DNA of 64,000 nucleotides from Echinarachnius parma (Eukaryota; Echinodermata; Echinoidea; Clypeasteroida; Echinarachniidae): assembly GCA_037951105.1 (NCBI GenBank), contig JBAMJV010008519.1, forward strand, positions 1-64,000, given 5' to 3'. Below the pieces are notes generated by a model. The model did no database searches. It saw only the letters and a program-made list of their open reading frames with translations, and was not told where the DNA came from. Positions 58,118 to 64,000 of the stretch are shown here, in pieces. Both the position numbers and the translations under genes were made by a program. How positions within the stretch are numbered: position 1 is the stretch's first letter; each line of letters begins with the position of its first letter.

Positions 58118-58833
58118 TTAAAGGTAAACTTGAGTATTGGTAATTTCCAAAGTGCCCCCCAAACGGATTTTGTTGATTTCAATTCCATATGAAAGATCAT
58201 CGAAAAAAACATGGGAAATAATAATAATTCCCATTCAAATGCTCTAATTGTTGTGAAATTTGCTTTCAAAATTTGTACAAAAGTGATTGACGTCCGGGTA
58301 TCACTTTTTAGAGAACGCTAGCGCGAGGCGCAAGCGTTCTAGGTCCTCTTGAAACGGGACTGAAAATTAATATTTGTAAGCACACTAATTGTGCTTAAAA
58401 CTATACATATGATACGGTACTCACCACCAATTCACTCTCCATTATGATGATCCATGTGATCCAACTATCGGGTGGATTAAAATTATGATTTTCCCTCCAT
58501 TCCGCAAAAAAATCAGTGATATATGCGCCTCCTCGACTTCTCCCCATGTGTTAGCGCGACTCCGAACAGAATACATGAATATGCGCGGTAACTATTACCG
58601 CGCATTACAGTCCCGTATTAGGAGGACCTAGAACGCTAGCGCTTCTCTCTAGAGTTAATTTGACACTTGAGTTGTAACGGCTCTTTTTGAATGATAACAG
58701 GGGTTTTACTTTGTCGTTTGTAATTGTGTACACTTTTCGAGCATGGTGAAGTTATAACTATTAGTTTGTACCGTACTCGTGCAGGTTTTGGTTACTAAAG
58801 TTAAGTTTGACCAATACTCAACGTTACCTTTAA
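58118..58833. mobile_element. 716-bp TTAA-type element, TTAAAGGTAA ends
   Basis: TTAAAGGTAAACTTGAGTAT and ACCAATACTCAACG...TTACCTTTAA. The right third is homologous to the main MITE family (TAACGGCTCTTTTTGAATGA). Contains a nested inverted-repeat element 58310-58654. Confidence 0.8.
58310..58654. mobile_element. Nested inverted-repeat element
   Basis: Left CGTTCTAGGTCCTC..CGGGACT mirrored by AGTCCCG..GAGGACCTAGAACG, with a GCTAGCG block outside both. Confidence 0.75.
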
Positions 58834-58997
58834 CCCCTAATTGTATACTACTGTCACAAATTAGAACTTTAGTGGATTTTTGGCTAGTTATTTCTCTGTA
58901 GTCGGTTTTCTGAGCTATACTATGACACATTTGTAATGGAGGAACGCACATGGCCTCCAGAGTTCAAATCCACCATGTGACATCGGACAGTCTACCC

Positions 58998-59011
58998 GTT
59001 GCCATGGAAAC
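58998..59011. promoter_or_regulatory. RFX X-box-like site
   Basis: GTTGCCATGGAAAC, an exact match to a common form of the RFX X-box. No adjacent gene is recognised. Confidence 0.4.
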
Positions 59012-59243
59012 GCGGATATATGATAACGATGTCTATGTACAGGAAAATGTATTTTTAATGAAACCGGACTATATTCTCGTCATCCAGTCGTGAAAGGCTT
59101 TTATTTTACGGTAGGGAATGGAGATACGTATGATATTAGTTTTAAACTTCTTAAAAATCATGAGTGACCTATAAATATTACGGTCACTTTAGGTTCACCT
59201 CAAGGTCAATGACAACATCCTTACTTCATACATCATGAATATT

Positions 59244-59430
59244 TGTAGTCCATGAGCCAAGTCCAGAAAGAGCCTTATTTTAGGATTTTGCTGCACCCCC
59301 GGTCGGGCATGGATAATTTGGTATCAGAGGAAAGGTCATGAACCCAGCTCCCGATAAATGCTAACCCCCCATTAAAATAGTTGCTCGTAACCATGGCAAC
59401 GCCAATTATATGACACATGCCCCTTTTCAT
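59244..59430 (+). repeat. Dispersed repeat X, copy 2
   Basis: GTAGTCCATGAGCCAAGTCC ... GAACCCAGCTCCC ... TTGCTCGTAACCATGGCAAC. Carries the X-box-like site at 59387-59400. Confidence 0.75.
59387..59400. promoter_or_regulatory. RFX X-box-like site
   Basis: GTAACCATGGCAAC, a full palindromic X-box match, inside dispersed repeat X. Confidence 0.4.
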
Positions 59431-60264
59431 ATGAAATACAAGTGATATTTAGAACAAAAATAGTTACAAACCAATTATTTAATATTTTTAAAAAGTAAAT
59501 GTATGTTTCCAATGATTTAAACACTAATAATGAAATCACAAAATCATTCCGAACAGTCTGACATAATTTGTGAGTAAATATTAATGAAATTGTGTTTCGT
59601 AGCAACATAATTTTCCCTAGCAACCAGTTTAACCTTGCATATACGCTTGCCATTTTCTTTTTTCATCTGAACCATAAATTTCACTTTGATAGACTTCATA
59701 TTGATTCTAAAGTGAAACAATTCAAGAAAAATAAGCATTTCAACAATAGTTTATGATATATGTGTTTGTTAGGATATGCCAAACCAAACCACCATTTTCA
59801 TGAAAATGCCATTTTGCTGTACATTCCTGCACAATTAGAAAAAATCCAGTTGATTAACTTAAGACAATATAACTTGTAGACGTTTACAAATGTAAGTTGA
59901 GTTTTAAAAGTATAAATATACAAGACATACAATAAATAACCTTGATAGTGCAAAACAAATAATATATATATATGATTATCCATGGAGACAATTATGTTAC
60001 GTAGCAACGACTTTTACCTCGCAACCACATATATGACCTATATTTAGCAGTTTTGTTTGCCTTAGAAATGTTATATAGGCCTGTATTACTTTGACAACTC
60101 TGTTAACATTGGTTACACAAACATTTGAAATACTTCAGATTCTCCATGGAAACCGTCATGTTGCCTAGCAACACTATTTTCCCTAGCAACCACACATCTG
60201 ACATATATTCAGATGGTTATTTTGCCTTTCCTAGGCACATTTTTTGCTGTATTGTCCTACATTA
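59431..60264. other. Repeated TTTTCCCTAGCAACC segment, no gene
   Basis: CGTAGCAAC / CCTAGCAACC half-sites at about 59600-59632, 59999-60028 and 60160-60189; GTTGCCTAGCAAC at 60160-60172 is a compact X-box-like palindrome. Otherwise AT-rich. Confidence 0.4.
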
Positions 60265-61160
60265 CCCAGCTAGCCACCTGACGTCGTGCCATCGTTGGGC
60301 CGATGTCATTTTCGTTGTAAGGGGACGTTGGGCCAACATGCGACATGCGACGTCACCGAGACGTTAAAATGTCCGCCAGCCCAACATCAGCTCGGCGTCT
60401 TTTTTTAATGCTGGCCCAACGTCATTTAGCGATTTCGGCCCAACATCAATTATTAACAATGGCCCAATGTCAGTTCTAACGTAGGCCCAACATCGATTCC
60501 TGACGTTGAGAGAATATCAAGTTTTTACGTCGGCCCGACGTTAAAATGTCCGCCAGCCTAACATTGTCCCAACATCATGTTGTGATGTCGGGCAAATGTC
60601 AATTTCCGACAATGGCCCAACACCGAATCCTGACATAGGACAGATATCAAATTCTGATGTGGGCTCGACGTTAAAATGTCCGCCAGCCCAACATCGTCAC
60701 TACGTCATTTTGTGATATTGGCATAACGTCAATTTCCAACAATGGCCCAACATCAACTCATGACATTGGACCAACATAACATTATGATGTCGGCTCGAGG
60801 TTAAAATGTCCGCTAGCCCAACATTGTCACGACATCATTCTGTGATGTTGGTCCAACGTCAATTTCCGCCAATGGCCCAATATCAAATCCTGACGTTGGG
60901 CCAACATCAAATTCTGACGTTGGCCCGACATTAAAATGTCCGCCAGCCCGACATTAGCCCAACGTTATTTTTTATTGTTGGCCCAACATCAAATCTTGAC
61001 GTTGGCCCAACATCAAATCTTGACGTTTGCCCGACGTTTGAATGTCCGCTAACCGAACATTGGCCCAACGTCATTTGCTGATGCTGGACCAACATCAAAA
61101 TTTGACAATGGCCCAATGTCAAATGGCCAACGTAGGACCAACATCAAAAACGTAAAAAGA
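60265..61160 (+). repeat. 130-bp tandem array (array A) of CCCAACATC/GACGTTGG motifs
   Basis: TTAAAATGTCCGCCAGCC at 60364, 60541, 60671, 60801, 60931 and a variant near 61037: spacings 177, 130, 130, 130, 106. Each unit is filled with GGCCCAACATCA / TGACGTTGGCCC. Begins TACCCAGCTAGCCACCTGAC, probably a transposon end. Confidence 0.85.
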
Positions 61161-61701
61161 AATTAGAAAACATGCATAGATTCCACGTCCGATCCATGCA
61201 TTTTGTTTAACCTTTACACACTTTCATTCATAAATCATAATCATCATAATCATAATTCTATAAATATCCTACTCCTATACCTATTGCCTACTCCTAAACC
61301 TATCATCCTATCGTCCTACAAACATAGGTCGCAATCGGTATACTATATATACACCTCTTCTTAGCATGTATGTTTTGTAATAGTTAGTATTTGTAGAGCG
61401 TTGAATTTGAAATAATCCACCTTCAAATCATATTCATAACACTATTTAAGGTGTTATTTATATTCTTATATATCATTCTAAATTATATACAGCAGCAAGG
61501 ACATGACAAAAGTATATTTTTTAATATAAATAATTCCAAAAATCGAAAATTTTCATTTCACTTACGATCGCTTATAATCGATCATGAATTTCCCGATAGC
61601 AATACTTCTTTTTTTTTTACTTTTGAATTACTAATGTTTGTAATCGATTAAACGAAATTCAATTCAGTATAGATTTTCAAAGCAAGTTAACAAAAATATA
61701 A
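61161..61701. other. AT-rich spacer between two arrays
   Basis: No coding or repeat signal seen. Confidence 0.5.
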
Positions 61702-63040
61702 GTACCCAGCTAGCTAACTGACGTCGGACCGGTGTCGGCAGGTCTTCGGCAAGATCGCGGTCGGCAAACAGACGTCGCGCCAACATTACGCCAACGTCGA
61801 AATTAAGTTGGAGGTTTTGGAAATGAAATAAGTCGGAAAATGGTTGTAGTTGAATATCGTGCCGATGTCATTAAGTTGACGAAAAAAATATGTCTCAAAT
61901 AAAACGTCGCACTAAAATCGCACCAATGCCGAAACTGGTACCAATTTAAGAGCTTGATAGAGGGTTGTAATATTAATGTTGGGCCGATGTCAATAAACCA
62001 ACATGAATATGACATCTCAAATATGACGTTGGGCCAATGTTGTACCGATGTCGGAATATATCATTTTAAGAGGTCGGTAAATGGTTGAATGTGGAATTGA
62101 TGTCGGACGGATGTTATTAATTGGACATCAATATGACATCACAAATATGACGTCAAGCCGATATCGCGCCGATGTCAGAATTGGCAGCAATGACACGAGT
62201 CGGCAAATAGTCATGAAATCGATGTTCAGCCGATGTCAATATTCTGACATGAATATGTCATCTCCAATATGACGTCGGGATAATTTCGCGCCGATGTTGG
62301 AACTGGTAGCAATTAAAGAGGTCGGTAAATGGTTGTAACATTGATGTCGGACCAATGAGTTTTATTGGACATCCATATGACATCTCAATTATGACGCCAA
62401 AGCGATATCCTGCCGATGTCATAAATGGCACCAATGAAACTAATCATTAAATAGTCATTAAATGGATGTTGTGCCGTTGTCAATAATTCGACATGAATAT
62501 GACATCTCAAATATAAAATCGGCCTTCTATCGCCCCGATGTTGGAACTGGTAGTAATTTAAGAGGTCGGTAAAATGCTGTGAAATTGATGTCGGGTCACA
62601 GTTATTAATTAGACATAAATATGACATCCAAAATATGACTTTGGGCCTATACCGCACAGATGTCGGAACTTTACGAAATTTTAAAGGTGGGTAAAAGGTT
62701 GTGAAATAGATGTCGGGCGGATGTCATTACTCCTACATAAATATGACATCTCTACTATGACGTCAGTCCGATATTGTGATGATGTTGTATCTGGTAGCAA
62801 TTTAAGAGGTCGGTACATGGTTGTGAAATTGATGTCTGGCCAATGATATTAATTGGACCTCAATATGACATCTCTATATGATGACGCCAAAGCGATATCC
62901 TGCCGATGTCAGAACTGACAGCAATTAAACAAGTCGGCAAATGGTCATTAAACTGATGTTGTGCCGATGTCATTAATCCGACATGAATAAGAGATCTCAA
63001 ATATGACGTTGGGTCAATGTTGTACCGATGTCGGAACTGG
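61702..63040 (+). repeat. ~122-bp array B, ~245-bp dimer periodicity
   Basis: Starts GTACCCAGCTAGCTAACTGA, the same boundary as array A. AAGAGGTCGGTAAATGG-type blocks at about 62068, 62315, 62560 and 62803 (243-247 bp apart) alternate with AGTCGGCAAATGGTCATT-type blocks. Confidence 0.85.
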
Positions 63041-63650
63041 CGACCATTTGCCGGCTTGTTACATTGCTGCCAGTTCTGACATCGGCAGGATATCGCTATG
63101 GCGTCATCATTGAGATGTCATATTCATGTCTAATCATTGACTTCGGCACCATCAATTAAATGACCATTTGCCGAGTTGTTTCATTGCTGCAAGTTCTTAC
63201 ATCAGCCTGACATATTTATCACATTCATGTCTAATTAATAACATCGGACCGATATCAATTTTACTACCATTTACCGACCTCCTTAATTGCTATCTTTTCC
63301 GACATCGGGGCGATATTAGCCCGACGTCATATTGGAGATGGCATATTCATGTCCGACTATTGACATCGGCGCAACATCACTTTTATGATCATTTGCCGAC
63401 TTGTTTCATTGCTGTCAGTTCTGACATCGGCAGGATATCGCATTGACGTCATCATTGAGATGTCATATTCATGTCGGATCATTGACATCGGCTCAACATC
63501 AACTTAATGACTATTAGCCGACTTGATTCACTGCTGCCCATTCTGACGTCGTAGGATTTCGGTTTGACGTAAAAATTGAGATGTCCTATTCTTGTCTCAT
63601 TACTAACATTGTCCCGACATTAATTTCACAACCATGACTGACCACTGACT
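63041..63650 (-). repeat. Array B, inverted arm
   Basis: From about 63041 the same units are read as reverse complement (ACCATTTGCCGACTTGTTTC, GACATCGGCAGGATATCG). Confidence 0.85.
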
Positions 63651-64000
63651 GAATAATTGATGTTGGGTCGAAATCGCAAAATGACGTTTGGCCAGCATTA
63701 AAAACACAAAAACGCCGCGCTGATGTTGGGCTGGCGGACATTTTTACGTCGTGGCGACGTCGGATTTTCAATGTAGGCCCAACGTCTTCGGGCGAACGTC
63801 AAGATTTGATGTTGGGCCAACAATAAAAAATAACGTTGGGCTAATGTCGGGCTGTCGGACATTGTAATGTCGGGCCAACGTCAGAATTTGATGTTGGCCC
63901 AACGTCAGGATTTGATATTGGGCCATTGGCGGAAATTGACATTGGGCCAACATCACAGAATGATGTTGTGACAATGTTGGGCTAGTGGACATTTTAACCT
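63651..64000 (-). repeat. Array A, inverted arm (runs off the window)
   Basis: GGGCTGGCGGACATTTTTAC, GGGCTGTCGGACATTGTAA and GGGCTAGTGGACATTTTAA are the reverse complement of the array A unit start. Confidence 0.85.

Noticed and set aside
60125-60367. 80-residue frame ending in the array
   Set aside because: Half lies in array A repeats; no domain.

Overview
This window is eukaryotic: GT-AG introns with matching phases, SINE, LINE and terminal-inverted-repeat (TIR) transposons, triplet microsatellites and no bacterial operon structure. Death-domain paralogues, a conserved-core tRNA SINE and T2/Kolobok-type MITEs fit a marine invertebrate, most likely a deuterostome such as an echinoderm. The species cannot be named from sequence alone.

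Three host-style spliced coding units are supported. Gene A (minus strand, exons 3864-4209 and 382 to beyond the left edge) and gene B (plus strand, exons 28914-29190 and 36095-36510) are divergent paralogues. Each has a death-domain exon, a phase-1 intron and a lysine-rich coiled-coil exon. Gene B keeps an open frame of 230 codons, but the start of its first exon is eroded. The third unit (17322-19976, three exons) encodes a zinc-binding-type N-terminal protein and lies inside a 4.9 kb TIR transposon. A truncated CR1/L2-type reverse transcriptase lies at 13028-14224.

Most of the remaining DNA is transposon. Families seen: (1) Kolobok/T2-like MITEs with TTAAAGGG ends and TTAA target sites, over ten copies, two of them inserted into other copies of themselves; (2) hAT-like elements beginning CAGGGGCGTAGAC or similar, full of poly-G/C runs, three with perfect 8-bp target duplications and a fourth with one mismatch; (3) short CAGTGGCGGATC elements with 5-bp duplications; (4) two large elements with CACTG/CACAC-like ends, one spanning much of the gene B intron; (5) mariner-like elements; (6) a 2.28 kb foldback element at 49985-52260 built from about 35 copies of a 10-bp palindrome, TTGATATCAA.

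Layout: 0-4.2 kb gene A and its hAT-filled intron; 4.2-12 kb MITEs, a SINE and minisatellites; 12-14.2 kb LINE; 15.5-22 kb the 4.9 kb transposon with its gene; 22.3-28.8 kb nested TIR elements; 28.9-36.5 kb gene B; 36.5-42.7 kb nested MITEs and hATs; 43-52.3 kb an iteron-rich composite with an exact 1,824-bp tandem duplication and the palindrome element nested in it; 53-60 kb MITEs with RFX X-box-like sites; 60.3-64 kb a mirrored satellite-like array running off the right edge. There is no sign of genes cooperating in one pathway. The interest lies in the mobile-element architecture and in the paralogous death-domain pair.
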